A stretch of 64,000 nucleotides of DNA from Rhodobacter calidifons. GTDB taxonomy: Bacteria > Pseudomonadota > Alphaproteobacteria > Rhodobacterales > Rhodobacteraceae. Positions 1-8,315 of this stretch are shown piece after piece. How positions within the stretch are numbered: the stretch's first letter is position 1; each line of letters begins with the position of its first letter. The notes below the pieces were generated by a model that was not told the origin of the DNA, ran no database searches, and saw only the letters and a program-made list of their open reading frames with translations. Made by a program: the position numbers and the translations under genes. The stretch is from the NCBI RefSeq assembly GCF_011174775.1, contig NZ_JAANHS010000001.1, positions 1 to 64,000 on the forward strand, given 5' to 3'.

Positions 1-798
1 TCGCTGGTCACCGCGGGCGAGGCGGCATCCGCCACCGCCGAACCCGGGCCTGCCGCCCCGGCCGATCCGGCGATGGCGGGGTTCCGGCCCCGCCCGCGCC
101 CCGAGGGCCTGTCCCCGGCACCCTCGGCCGCGGATGACGACGCCTCGCTTGGCACGGTGGATGTCACCCGGTTCGCGACCCTGCGCCCGCTGCCGCGCCC
201 GGCCAGCGTAGCCACCGCCGCGGCTGCCGTCCTGCCGGCCAGCGCCGCCCCGGCGGACCTGGGCGCCCAAGGTGCCTCGCTGACCGCGCAGGCCGAGGCC
301 AGGCTGGCCGAGGCTGCCGCACTCGAGGCGAAGAATCCCTCGATCGTCGCCATCTCGATGCGGCCTGCGGCTCGTCCGCAGGACATGAGCCGCGCCGTCG
401 AGGCCGCCGTGGCCGCCGCAGTGCGCGAACCGGCCCCCAAGCAAGAGGCGGTGCAAGTGGCCGCCGCCGCACCTGCCGCCGCTGCGCCCAAGCCCGAGGA
501 AATCGACGAGCTTGACGAGCCCGAGGTCACGAAGGCGGCGCCCTCGATCCCGACCAAGGCCAGTGTTGCCAAGCAAGCGACCTTCGTGAACGCGATCAAC
601 CTGTCCAAGATCAACCTGATCGGCACCTACGGCACCGATTCGCGCCGCTACGCGCTGATCCGCCAGTCGAACGGCAAGTACAAGAAGGTGAAGGTCGGCG
701 ACAAGATCGACGGCGGGACGGTGCAGGCGATCACCGAGACCGAGGTCCGCTACCAGAAGGGCGGCAGGCTGATCAGCCTGAAGATGCCGAAGGCCTGA
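1..798 (+). CDS. Hypothetical envelope-type protein, 3' part (5' end outside window)
   Basis: The reading frame is open to the first base, so this is the C-terminal 265 residues of a longer protein; the first internal ATG is at 73 but need not be the start. Most of it is Ala/Pro-rich and low complexity, as in a periplasmic or cell-envelope linker. The last 60 or so residues (from about NAINLSKINLIGTYG) form a compact, less biased domain with alternating hydrophobic and charged stretches (KVKVGDKIDGGTVQAITE) that resembles the small beta domain of PilP-like or type II secretion GspC-like proteins. That resemblance is from memory and the function is not established. The next gene is convergent. 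Confidence 0.6.
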   Translation, partial: SLVTAGEAASATAEPGPAAPADPAMAGFRPRPRPEGLSPAPSAADDDASLGTVDVTRFATLRPLPRPASVATAAAAVLPASAAPADLGAQGASLTAQAEARLAEAAALEAKNPSIVAISMRPAARPQDMSRAVEAAVAAAVREPAPKQEAVQVAAAAPAAAAPKPEEIDELDEPEVTKAAPSIPTKASVAKQATFVNAINLSKINLIGTYGTDSRRYALIRQSNGKYKKVKVGDKIDGGTVQAITETEVRYQKGGRLISLKMPKA

Positions 799-808
799 CG
801 GAACGGCT

Positions 809-860
809 CCTCGTTCGCCTTCGTCTCCTCGTCGCCGACCACCCGCAAGGCGGAACGAGG
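809..860. terminator. Imperfect inverted repeat between convergent genes
   Basis: CCTCGTTC-GCC is matched by GGC-(G)-GAACGAGG about 30 nt downstream. It sits between two converging genes, which fits a shared terminator. No T-run follows, so this is only a weak call. Confidence 0.35.
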
Positions 861-956
861 CCCCCGACGAGCAATCCTTGACAAATCGTGAACGCCCACG
901 AGCAAGTGTTTGACTTTGCAGGGATGGAAACCCTGCCCGCGCGTGGACAGGCGGGG

Positions 957-1964
957 TCAGGCCCCCGCCGCGACCCCCGCCTCGGCGAAGGTCAGCATCC
1001 CGGAATGGCAGGCCACCGCCCCCTGCACCACCCCGATCGCCAGCGCCGCGCCGGACCCCTCGCCCAGCCGCAGGCCCAGGTTCAGCAAGGGCTCCTTGCC
1101 CAGCTTCTCCAGCAGCCGCGCATGTGCCCCCTCGGCGCTCTGATGGCCCGCGACGCAATGATCCAGCGCCCCCGGCGCGGCCTTCTCCAGCACCGCCGCC
1201 GCAGCACAGGCGATGAACCCGTCCAGGATCACCGGCACCCGCGCCATCCGCGCCCCCAGGATCGCCCCCGCCATCGCCGCGATCTCGCGCCCGCCCAGAC
1301 AGCGCAGCACCTCCAGCGGATCGCCCATGAGCGCGGCATTCTTCTCGATCCCCGCCGCCACCGCCGCCTCCTTGCGCCGCAGCCCGGCGTCATCCACGCC
1401 CGTGCCGCGCCCCGCCCAGCCAAACCCGCCATACAGCGCCGTCGCAATCGCCGCCGCCGAGGTGGTGTTCCCGATCCCCATCTCGCCCGCAACGAACAGG
1501 TCGGCGTCCGGGCTCACCGCCTCATGGCCGCGACGCAGGGCCTCGACGACCTCGGCCTCGGTCATCGCCGGCCCTTCGGTGAAATCCGCCGTCGGACGGT
1601 CAAGCTCCAGCGCATGGACGTCCAGTCTGGCCCCGAAGGTCCGGGCCAGCTGGTTGATCGCCGCCCCGCCATGGGCAAAGTTGGCCACCATCTGCGCGGT
1701 CACTTCCGCCGGAAAGGCCGACACACCCTTGGCCGTGACCCCGTGATTGCCCGCAAAGATCGCAATCTGCGGCTTGTCGGCGGTCGGCTTGTCGGTGCCC
1801 TGCCAGCCGCCCATCCAGATCGCCAGCTTCTCCAGCCGCCCCAGGGCGCCCGGCGGCTTGGTCAGCTGACCATTGCGCGCCTCGGCAGCCGCGATGGCCG
1901 CCGCATCGGGGGCGGGCAGCGCGGCAAGCATGGCGCGGACATCGGCGAGGGACTGAAAGGGCAT
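957..1964 (-). CDS. cobT: Nicotinate-nucleotide--dimethylbenzimidazole phosphoribosyltransferase
   Basis: The enzyme transfers phosphoribose from nicotinate mononucleotide to dimethylbenzimidazole, giving alpha-ribazole phosphate for the lower ligand of cobalamin; it is cytoplasmic. The 335-residue length is normal for the family. The motif [13 protein letters not shown] near residue 170 carries the catalytic-loop signature, [14 protein letters not shown] near residue 70 is conserved, and a glycine-rich C-terminal region follows ([12 protein letters not shown]). The gene is divergent from cobS, with fewer than 80 bp between the starts, so the two lower-loop assembly genes probably share a control region. 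No cobalamin riboswitch could be seen there. Confidence 0.95.
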   Translation of the reverse strand: MPFQSLADVRAMLAALPAPDAAAIAAAEARNGQLTKPPGALGRLEKLAIWMGGWQGTDKPTADKPQIAIFAGNHGVTAKGVSAFPAEVTAQMVANFAHGGAAINQLARTFGARLDVHALELDRPTADFTEGPAMTEAEVVEALRRGHEAVSPDADLFVAGEMGIGNTTSAAAIATALYGGFGWAGRGTGVDDAGLRRKEAAVAAGIEKNAALMGDPLEVLRCLGGREIAAMAGAILGARMARVPVILDGFIACAAAAVLEKAAPGALDHCVAGHQSAEGAHARLLEKLGKEPLLNLGLRLGEGSGAALAIGVVQGAVACHSGMLTFAEAGVAAGA

Positions 1965-2041
1965 CGGTTTCTCCGGATTGATCCTGCGTCGGGATGGGGC
2001 TACCCCAGAGGCCCATCGAATGCCAGCCGGGAACAGCCGCT

Positions 2042-2800
2042 TTGACCTTGCTTCGCGACATCGCCCACAGGCTGCCCGCCGACCTTCTGTCGGCCTTTGC
2101 CCTTCTGTCCCGCCTGCCGCTGCCCGACCACCGGGGCACGGGCGCCGCCTCGGCCTGGGCCTGGCCGCTGGTCGGGGCGGTGCTCGGCGCGCTGGGGGCG
2201 GCGCTCGCGGCCTCGGCCCAGTGGCTGGGCGTGACCCCGGGGGTGACGGCGGCGCTGGTCCTTGGCCTTGCCGCGATGCTGACCGGGGGGCTGCACGAGG
2301 ACGGGCTTTCGGACAGCGCCGACGGGCTTTACGGCGGCTGGACCCGCGAGCGGCGGCTGGCGATCATGAAGGACAGCCGCGTCGGCAGTTACGGCGTCCT
2401 GGCGCTGGTCCTTGTCACCCTGGCGCGCTGGTCCGCGCTGACGGCGCTCCTGGTCCATGGCGCCTACGGGCCTGCGCTGATCGCCGCCGGGGCTATGTCC
2501 CGCGCGCCGATGGCCCTGGTGATGTCGCTTCTGCCCAATGCCCGCACCGAGGGCCTGAGCCATGCCACGGGGCGGCCCGGCCCGGCCACGGCGCTGACGG
2601 GCTTGGTGCTGGCCCTGGCGATCGCGGCGGTCCTGACCGGCTGGAGCGTCGTCCCGATGACCTTCGCCGCGCTGGCGGTGACGCTCTGGCTGGCCCTTTC
2701 GGCCCTGCGGCGCATCGGGGGGCAGACCGGCGACATCCTGGGCGCAACCCAGCAACTGGCCGAACTGGCCTGTCTTACCGTGCTCTCGGTCCGGGCCTGA
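2042..2800 (+). CDS. cobS: Adenosylcobinamide-GDP ribazoletransferase (cobalamin synthase)
   Basis: This inner-membrane enzyme joins adenosylcobinamide-GDP with alpha-ribazole, the last assembly step of cobalamin. The conserved N-terminal [11 protein letters not shown] and the acidic motif [15 protein letters not shown], which binds Mg and the CDP-alcohol-type substrate, are present, followed by several hydrophobic helices. I chose a TTG start because a GGGA lies 9 nt upstream and it leaves about 20 residues before the conserved block. An in-frame ATG at 1994 would add 16 residues and is the alternative. It pairs functionally with the divergent cobT. Confidence 0.9.
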   Translation: MTLLRDIAHRLPADLLSAFALLSRLPLPDHRGTGAASAWAWPLVGAVLGALGAALAASAQWLGVTPGVTAALVLGLAAMLTGGLHEDGLSDSADGLYGGWTRERRLAIMKDSRVGSYGVLALVLVTLARWSALTALLVHGAYGPALIAAGAMSRAPMALVMSLLPNARTEGLSHATGRPGPATALTGLVLALAIAAVLTGWSVVPMTFAALAVTLWLALSALRRIGGQTGDILGATQQLAELACLTVLSVRA

Positions 2801-2821
2801 TGCGCGACCTCGGCGGCGGGG

Positions 2822-2867
2822 CCGATTTCCGTCCGGAAATCGGTCCGGAGTTCGTCACGAACTCCGG
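2822..2867. repeat. Tandem pair of intergenic palindromes (REP-like, copy 1)
   Basis: There are two adjacent near-perfect palindromes: CCGATTTCCG-tc-CGGAAATCGG, then CCGGAGTTCG-tca-CGAACTCCGG. The same first stem, and a variant of the second, recur at 60431-60498. A differently sequenced pair with the same architecture is at 51928-51971. This copy lies between cobS and ribB, which are on the same strand, so it may also terminate cobS or protect its 3' end. Confidence 0.85.
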
Positions 2868-2982
2868 TGCCCGGGGTGTGGCCCTGCACAGCGGATCTGC
2901 TCACCGCCCGAGGCACAGCCTCTGGCCTTTGCATCCGCCCCGCGATACATCGGCGTCTGAGAGCTTGTGAGGCCCACGACCC

Positions 2983-4065
2983 ATGTCCGACTATGCCGAC
3001 GCCATCTCCTCGACCGAGGAGATCATCGAAGACGCCCGCAACGGGCGCATGTTCATCCTTGTCGATCACGAGGACCGCGAGAACGAGGGCGACCTCGTGA
3101 TCCCGGCGCAGATGTGCACGCCCTCGGCGATCAACTTCATGGCGACGCATGGTCGCGGGCTTATCTGCCTGGCGCTTCCCGCCGCCCGGGTGGAGGCCCT
3201 GGGCCTGCCCCTGATGAGCCCGAAGAACTCCAGCCGGCACGAGACCGCCTTCACCCTGTCGATCGAGGCGCGCGAAGGCGTGACCACCGGCATTTCGGCC
3301 GCCGACCGGGCGCGGACGGTCAGCGTGGCGATCGACCCGACCAAGGGTCCGGCCGATATCGCCACACCGGGCCACATCTTCCCGCTGCGCGCGCGCGACG
3401 GCGGCGTGCTGGTCCGCGCCGGGCATACCGAGGCCGCGGTGGACGTGGCGCGTCTGGCGGGGCTCAACCCCTCGGGCGTGATCTGCGAGATCATGAACGA
3501 CGACGGCACCATGGCCCGCCTGCCCGATCTGATCACCTTTGCACAGAAGCACGGGCTGAAGATCGGCACGATCAGCGACCTGATCGCCTATCGGCGGCGG
3601 CACGACAACCTGATCACCGAAAAGGCGGTCAGCTCGGTCCGTTCCGTCCACGGCGGCGACTGGCTGATGCGGATCTTTGCCGACGAAGCCCATGGCGACG
3701 AACATATCGTCCTGTCCAAGGGCGACCTTGCCGCGCCCGGCCCGGTTCTGGTGCGGGTCCATGCGCTGAACCCGCTTGAGGATGTGCTGGGCATCGGCGG
3801 CGGGGGCGAGCTTCCGGCCGCCATGCGCATCATCGCCGCCGAAGGCCGGGGCGCCGTGGTCCTTCTGCGCGACACGACGATGAAGATGGTCACGCCCGGG
3901 GAACATTCGCCGCAGACCCTGCGCCAGTATGGCCTTGGCGCGCAGATCCTGTCCTCGCTGGGCCTGTCGGCGATCACGCTGCTGACCAATTCCGCCGCAC
4001 CGCGCTTTGTGGGTCTGGATGCCTATGGGCTGACCATCGCGGGCACCCGCCCGATCAAGGAGTAG
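2983..4065 (+). CDS. ribB: 3,4-dihydroxy-2-butanone 4-phosphate synthase with degenerate GTP cyclohydrolase II-like domain
   Basis: The N-terminal domain (about residues 1-205) makes the four-carbon precursor of riboflavin from ribulose 5-phosphate. Its acidic metal site HEDRENEGD and the RAGHTEAAVDVARLAG motif are intact. The C-terminal half (about 206-360) aligns with GTP cyclohydrolase II, but the segment that should hold the three zinc-binding cysteines reads HALNPLEDVLGIGGG and contains none. GTP cyclohydrolase II activity is therefore not expected and must come from elsewhere. The gene starts a tight operon: ribH begins 3 bp after its stop and nusB overlaps ribH. No FMN riboswitch is visible upstream. 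Confidence 0.92.
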   Translation: MSDYADAISSTEEIIEDARNGRMFILVDHEDRENEGDLVIPAQMCTPSAINFMATHGRGLICLALPAARVEALGLPLMSPKNSSRHETAFTLSIEAREGVTTGISAADRARTVSVAIDPTKGPADIATPGHIFPLRARDGGVLVRAGHTEAAVDVARLAGLNPSGVICEIMNDDGTMARLPDLITFAQKHGLKIGTISDLIAYRRRHDNLITEKAVSSVRSVHGGDWLMRIFADEAHGDEHIVLSKGDLAAPGPVLVRVHALNPLEDVLGIGGGGELPAAMRIIAAEGRGAVVLLRDTTMKMVTPGEHSPQTLRQYGLGAQILSSLGLSAITLLTNSAAPRFVGLDAYGLTIAGTRPIKE

Positions 4066-4068
4066 GCC

Positions 4069-4569
4069 ATGGCCACCGCCGAGACCCATTACACCCTGCC
4101 GCTGCCCGGCTTCGACAAGCCGGTCAAGCTCCTCATCGTCGTCGCGCCCTATTACAAGGACATCACCGACAACCTGGTTGCCGGCGCGCGCGCCGTGGGC
4201 GAGGCCTGCGGGGCCGAGGTCGATCTGGTCGAGGTCCCGGGCGCGCTGGAGGTGCCCTCGGCCATCGCCATGGCCGAGCGGCTGGCCGACTATGACGGCT
4301 ATGTCGCGCTTGGCTGCGTGATCCGGGGCGAGACGACGCATTACGATACGGTGTGCAACGACTCCAGCCGCGCGCTCAGCCTGCTGGGCCTCCAGGGCGC
4401 CTGCATCGGCAACGGCATCCTCACGGTGGAAAACCGCGCCCAGGCCGAGGTGCGCGCCGACCCCAGGGGGCAGAACAAGGGCGGCGGTGCCGCTGCGGCG
4501 GCCTTGCACCTGATCGCGCTTTCGCGCAAATGGGCCGGCAAGACCAAGGGGATCGGCTTCCGGGCATGA
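4069..4569 (+). CDS. ribH: 6,7-dimethyl-8-ribityllumazine synthase
   Basis: The enzyme condenses the RibB product with the pyrimidine intermediate to give lumazine, the substrate of riboflavin synthase (RibE, encoded at 13.4 kb here). The 166-residue length is typical. Motifs visible are VEVPGALEVPSAI near residue 60 and GCVIRGETTHYDTVCND near residue 90, the phosphate-binding and catalytic-His region. It lies 3 bp behind ribB and overlaps nusB by ATGA, so the three are translationally coupled. Confidence 0.96.
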   Translation: MATAETHYTLPLPGFDKPVKLLIVVAPYYKDITDNLVAGARAVGEACGAEVDLVEVPGALEVPSAIAMAERLADYDGYVALGCVIRGETTHYDTVCNDSSRALSLLGLQGACIGNGILTVENRAQAEVRADPRGQNKGGGAAAAALHLIALSRKWAGKTKGIGFRA

Positions 4570-5033
4570 CGGACAGGCGACAGGAAAAGCGCCAGATGAA
4601 ATCGGCGGCACGGCTTTATGCCGTGCAGGCGCTGTTCCAGATGGAAGTCTCGGGCCAGACGGTCGAGGCGGTCACGCGCGAGTTCGAGACGCACCGCTTT
4701 GGTGCTGTCTATGACGAGGGCGAATTCGCCGAGGGCGACGTGGACCATTTCCGCGCCGTGGTGGGTGGGGCGGTCAACTGGCAGGCCAAGATCGACCAGA
4801 TGACCGACCGCGCCCTTGTCGCGGCCTGGCCCATCGACCGGATCGACCCGGTGCTGCGCGCCCTCTTCCGCGCGGCAGGGGCGGAGCTGGTGGACCTGCC
4901 CACTCCGCCCAAGGTGGCGATCACCGAATATGTCGACGTGGCCAAGGCCTTCTTTCCCGACGGAAAGGAGGCAAAATTCGTCAACGCCGTTCTCGACCAC
5001 ATGGCGCGCGAGGCCAGGCCCGAGGCTTTCTGA
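4566..5033 (+). CDS. nusB: Transcription antitermination factor NusB
   Basis: NusB binds boxA RNA together with S10 (NusE) and supports rRNA antitermination. The 155-residue all-helical protein begins MTDRRQEKRQMKSAARLYAVQALFQMEVSG, followed by the conserved DPVLRALFRAAGAEL and VAITEYVDVAKAFF segments and the C-terminal KFVNAVLDHMA. The chosen ATG overlaps the ribH stop (ATGA). Linkage of ribH with nusB is a conserved arrangement in proteobacteria. Confidence 0.95.
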   Translation: MTDRRQEKRQMKSAARLYAVQALFQMEVSGQTVEAVTREFETHRFGAVYDEGEFAEGDVDHFRAVVGGAVNWQAKIDQMTDRALVAAWPIDRIDPVLRALFRAAGAELVDLPTPPKVAITEYVDVAKAFFPDGKEAKFVNAVLDHMAREARPEAF

Positions 5034-5076
5034 CGCGTCAAAGGGATGTCTGACCCGATGACGGAGCCCCACCCCC

Positions 5077-5460
5077 ATGCGCCTTTTTCCCCTTCTTGCG
5101 GCCATCGCCATGACCGCCTGCACCACCGCCGATGCCCAGGACGCGACCGGGATCGAATGGGAGCTTCTGGCCATCGACGGCTTGGTCGTCGACATCCCCG
5201 CCACGCTGTCGGTGAACGCCGAGGGCACCCTCTCGGGCAAGGCGCCCTGCAACCGCTACATGGGGCGCAATCAGGCAAGCCTGCCGGACCTGAAACTGGG
5301 CGGGGTCGCCGCGACCCGGATGGCCTGCGACCGGCTGGATGACGAGCAGGCGTTCTTCACTGCGCTCTCTGTCATGACCCGGCTGGACATGCGCGGCGAT
5401 GACACGCTGGTCCTGACCGGCCCGGACGGCCGCAGCATGGAATTCACGCGCGGCAGATAG
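5077..5460 (+). CDS. META/HslJ-domain lipoprotein
   Basis: A small 127-residue exported protein. The N-terminus MRLFPLLAAIAMTACTT is a signal peptide ending in a lipobox-like MTAC, so Cys15 is the probable lipidated residue. The rest matches the META domain of HslJ-type proteins: a WELLAIDG start, the GKAPCNRYMGRNQ core and the ATRMACDRLDDEQAFFTAL segment. META proteins are linked to heat-shock or antibiotic-stress phenotypes in some bacteria, but their biochemical role is unclear. The gene follows the ribB-ribH-nusB operon by about 40 bp. Confidence 0.75.
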   Translation: MRLFPLLAAIAMTACTTADAQDATGIEWELLAIDGLVVDIPATLSVNAEGTLSGKAPCNRYMGRNQASLPDLKLGGVAATRMACDRLDDEQAFFTALSVMTRLDMRGDDTLVLTGPDGRSMEFTRGR

Positions 5461-5578
5461 CGGCCCGCCCCGCCGTGGCGATTGCAGGCCCGATCCCTGG
5501 CTTTCCATACGGCCGGGACTGGACGCCGCGCGCGGGACGCCACATATCGGCGGCGATGCCAGATCCGACAGGGAACCC

Positions 5579-6349
5579 ATGTCCAGCCGCGAAACCGTCT
5601 CAGCCTTCCTCGACCGTCCCACGGTCTCGCGCTTCCTGATCGCCGTCATCCTGGTCAACGCCGTCACCCTGGGGCTGGAGACCTTTCCCGCGGTGATGCA
5701 GCGCGCAGGTGGCGCGCTGGTGGCCGTAGACCGGGCCTGCCTGACGATCTTCGTCGCCGAACTCGCCGCCCGGCTTTATGCGCAGGGCCTGCGCTTCTTC
5801 CGGTCCGGCTGGAACCTCTTCGATTTCGTGATCGTGGGCATCTCGCTGGTGCCGGCGGGGGCGGGCTTCTCGGTCATGCGGGCGTTGCGCATCCTGCGGG
5901 TGCTGCGCGTGGTCTCGGCGGTACCGAGCCTGCGACGCGTGGTGAATGGCCTGGGGCGTGCGCTGCCGGGGATGGGGTCGGTGTTCCTGCTGATCCTGCT
6001 GATCTACTATATCGCCGCGGTGATCGCGACCAAGCTTTTCGCGGCCAGCTTCCCTGACTGGTTCGGCAGCCTTGGCGCCAGCGCCTATTCGCTGTTCCAG
6101 ATCATGACGCTGGAAAGCTGGTCGATGGGCATCGTCCGCCCGGTGATGGAGGTCTATCCCTACGCCTGGGCCTTCTTCGTGCCCTTCATCCTGATGACCA
6201 CCTTCGCGGTGATGAACCTGATCGTCGGTCTGATCGTGAATTCGATGCAAGAGGCGGCTAGCGAGGAAACCCGGGAGGAAACCCATGCCTTCGAGGAAAA
6301 GGTGCTGGCCCGGCTGGCCGAGATCGAGCGCAAGCTGGACGCCAGGTAG
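5579..6349 (+). CDS. Voltage-gated sodium channel (BacNav/NaChBac type)
   Basis: A 256-residue six-helix inner-membrane channel subunit, expected to tetramerise. Helices S1-S3 precede an S4 voltage sensor with regularly spaced arginines (MRALRILRVLRVVSAVPSLRR, about residues 100-120). The pore loop reads QIMTLESWSMGIVRPVM, and TLESW is the sodium-selectivity filter of the bacterial family. A charged, Glu-rich C-terminal tail (EEKVLARLAEIERKL) can form the usual coiled coil. The gene stands alone. In other bacteria such channels influence motility, pH or salt responses. The family assignment is strong; the physiological role is inferred. Confidence 0.92.
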   Translation: MSSRETVSAFLDRPTVSRFLIAVILVNAVTLGLETFPAVMQRAGGALVAVDRACLTIFVAELAARLYAQGLRFFRSGWNLFDFVIVGISLVPAGAGFSVMRALRILRVLRVVSAVPSLRRVVNGLGRALPGMGSVFLLILLIYYIAAVIATKLFAASFPDWFGSLGASAYSLFQIMTLESWSMGIVRPVMEVYPYAWAFFVPFILMTTFAVMNLIVGLIVNSMQEAASEETREETHAFEEKVLARLAEIERKLDAR

Positions 6350-6354
6350 CGCCC

Positions 6355-6434
6355 GGCGGATCGCTCATCGCTCTGCTGCGGTCGCTCTGCGCTGCGTGCC
6401 TGCGAGGACCGAGCGAAGGGAGGGATGAGCCGCC
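6355..6434. terminator. Long-range inverted repeat between convergent genes
   Basis: GGCGG plus GCTCATC is matched by GATGAGC plus CGCC downstream, between the channel gene and the convergent hydrolase gene. The loop is long and there is no T-run, so this is a weak terminator candidate. Confidence 0.3.
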
Positions 6435-6453
6435 CCCGGCGCGCCGATTGCCG

Positions 6454-7401
6454 TCAGCGCCCCTGCGCCGCGAAGAGGGCCGCGGCACGGTCGAAGAACC
6501 GGGCGCGGGTCGCGGGGCCTTCCATCATGATCTCGTGTTCGGCGCCGGGGTAGAGGTCCAGCTGGCCCTGGGCCCAGCCGGCCATGCGCAGATGAATCGG
6601 CGCCACGGCCACCACCTTTTCGGCCGTCCCCAGCGCGCAGATGGTCGGCACCCGGGGTGCGGGCAGGGCCGCGAGTTCCGCACATTCCCGCAAGGCCGCC
6701 GAGACCCAGCCGACCGAAGGTCCGGCCAGCGCAAGGTCCGGCACCTCGACCACCTGACGACGCATGTAGTCCCACATCTCGCGGTCGGTGGTCAGGACAT
6801 TGCCTGCAAAGGGCGCCGTCGCAAGGTAGACCGCAGGTCCGGTCGAGGGCGCATAGCGGCCGGTCAGACGCAAGGGCGCGGCAAGCGCCGAGACCAGGGC
6901 CGCAAGGGGCTTTTGCCAGGGGGCCATGGCGATGCCCCACATCGGCGCCGAAAAGACCGCCGCCCGGATCGGCAGACCGCGCATCAACCCGCGCAGCCCG
7001 ATGCAGCCGCCCATGGAATGGGCCAGCATGAACCAGGGGCGCGGCAGGTCCAGCCGTTCGGCCTCGGCCAGCATCGCGTCCAGATCCCGCTGATATTCGT
7101 CGAAATCGCCGACATGGCCCATCAGCCGATCGGGCAGCGCGCGGTCGGCCAGCCCCTGCCCGCGCCAGTCGATGGTGATGACCGAAAAGCCCCGCGCCAC
7201 CAGATCGCCGGCGGCGCGGCCGTATTTCTCGATGCATTCCGTCCGGCCGGGCAGAAGAAACACGGTGCCCCTGTCCCCTGCCCGCCACGAGGCCAGCCGG
7301 ATCCGCACCGCGCCCGCCTGCGCCCAGACGGCAACCACGCCAGGCGGCGCGTCGGCCACCCCGGCGTGAAAGGGCGCAGGCCGGGCGGCCTCCTGTCTCA
7401 A
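6454..7401 (-). CDS. Alpha/beta hydrolase, lysophospholipase/monoacylglycerol lipase-like (PldB family)
   Basis: A 315-residue serine hydrolase. The nucleophile elbow is HSMGG (residues about 120-124), the oxyanion region lies near [14 protein letters not shown], and the C-terminal [10 protein letters not shown] supplies the likely catalytic His. The LPGR start and the spacing match the alpha/beta hydrolases annotated as lysophospholipase L2, which deacylate lysophospholipids or monoglycerides. The start overlaps the stop of the upstream SCP2-domain gene by ATGA, so a lipid-binding protein and a lipase are co-translated. Substrate specificity cannot be read from the sequence. Confidence 0.85.
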   Translation of the reverse strand: MRQEAARPAPFHAGVADAPPGVVAVWAQAGAVRIRLASWRAGDRGTVFLLPGRTECIEKYGRAAGDLVARGFSVITIDWRGQGLADRALPDRLMGHVGDFDEYQRDLDAMLAEAERLDLPRPWFMLAHSMGGCIGLRGLMRGLPIRAAVFSAPMWGIAMAPWQKPLAALVSALAAPLRLTGRYAPSTGPAVYLATAPFAGNVLTTDREMWDYMRRQVVEVPDLALAGPSVGWVSAALRECAELAALPAPRVPTICALGTAEKVVAVAPIHLRMAGWAQGQLDLYPGAEHEIMMEGPATRARFFDRAAALFAAQGR

Positions 7402-7685
7402 CCCAGGACCGAGCCCAGCTTCATCGCCAGACCCATGCTGCCATCGACCTTCAGCTTGCCGGTCATGAAGGCCATGGTCGGGTTCATCTCGCCGTCCAGG
7501 ATCGCCCGGAACACGTCGGCATCCGCCGTCAGCGTCACGTCGGCCTCCTCGTCGCCCGGCCGCACGCCCGAGGCGTCCAGCATGATCGCGCCCTCGCCGG
7601 GGATCACGAACTTCGCCACCCCGTCGAAACCGCCCGAAACCTTGGCAGAAAGCGCCTTGACGGCCGCATCGATCATTTCGCTCAT
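7398..7685 (-). CDS. SCP2 sterol-binding domain protein
   Basis: A stand-alone 95-residue SCP2 domain with the typical [35 protein letters not shown] core and the [27 protein letters not shown]-terminal signature. SCP2 domains form a hydrophobic tunnel for lipids or acyl chains. It is first in a two-gene minus-strand operon with the PldB-like hydrolase, overlapping by 4 nt, which suggests it presents or sequesters a lipid for that enzyme. Confidence 0.9.
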   Translation of the reverse strand: MSEMIDAAVKALSAKVSGGFDGVAKFVIPGEGAIMLDASGVRPGDEEADVTLTADADVFRAILDGEMNPTMAFMTGKLKVDGSMGLAMKLGSVLG

Positions 7686-7748
7686 AAGTCTCTCCTTCGT
7701 GACCCCGGCGCCACTGGCAATCCGGCGCGGATCGGTTACTTTCCTCTT

Positions 7749-8312
7749 ATGGGTCTCCGCGCCGCCATTCTCAATCGTATCGTTGCGGCACTTCTGCCGC
7801 TTTTGCTGTCATTGGCGGCGGCCCAGGCCGAGGACGGGGCGAAACTGGACGGCCTGTTCGACAGGCTCAAGACAGCCCAGGCGGGCGAGGCCAGCAGGAT
7901 CGAGCGCGAGATCTGGCTGGAATGGTCGAAATCGGGCTCGCCGGCGCTGGACCTGCTGCTGCAACGCGGCCGGGACGCGATGACGCTGGGGGACTACTCG
8001 GCCGCCATCGAACATTTCACCGCCATCATCGACCACGACCCGACCTTCGCCGAGGCCTGGAACGCGCGCGCCACCGCGCTTTACCTGTCGGGGGCCTTCG
8101 GTCCCTCGCTTGGCGACATCGCCCAGGTGCTGGCGCTGAACCCGCGGCATTTCGGGGCTTTGTCGGGGCTGGGGATGATCCTGGAGGGATCCGGCAACCC
8201 GCAGAAGGCGCTTGCCGCCTACCGCGCGGCCCTTGCCATCCATCCCCATCTTCAGGACGCTCTCGAAGCGGTGAAGCGGCTGGAAAAGGCAGCCGAGGGT
8301 CAGGAGATCTGA
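7749..8312 (+). CDS. Exported tetratricopeptide-repeat protein
   Basis: A 187-residue protein with an N-terminal signal peptide ([16 protein letters not shown]) followed by two to three TPR-like helical pairs: [39 protein letters not shown] and [33 protein letters not shown] units mediate protein-protein contacts, so it is probably a periplasmic scaffold. It ends 3 bp before the helicase gene and may be co-transcribed with it. No specific partner can be named. Confidence 0.85.
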   Translation: MGLRAAILNRIVAALLPLLLSLAAAQAEDGAKLDGLFDRLKTAQAGEASRIEREIWLEWSKSGSPALDLLLQRGRDAMTLGDYSAAIEHFTAIIDHDPTFAEAWNARATALYLSGAFGPSLGDIAQVLALNPRHFGALSGLGMILEGSGNPQKALAAYRAALAIHPHLQDALEAVKRLEKAAEGQEI

Positions 8313-8315
8313 GCC

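Noticed and set aside
1965-2041. Cobalamin riboswitch between cobT and cobS
   Set aside because: The gap is too short and has no B12-box sequence.
2801-2982. FMN riboswitch ahead of ribB
   Set aside because: The conserved GGGGCAGGG...ACCGGCGGT core is absent. The leader contains only the palindrome pair and ordinary sequence.
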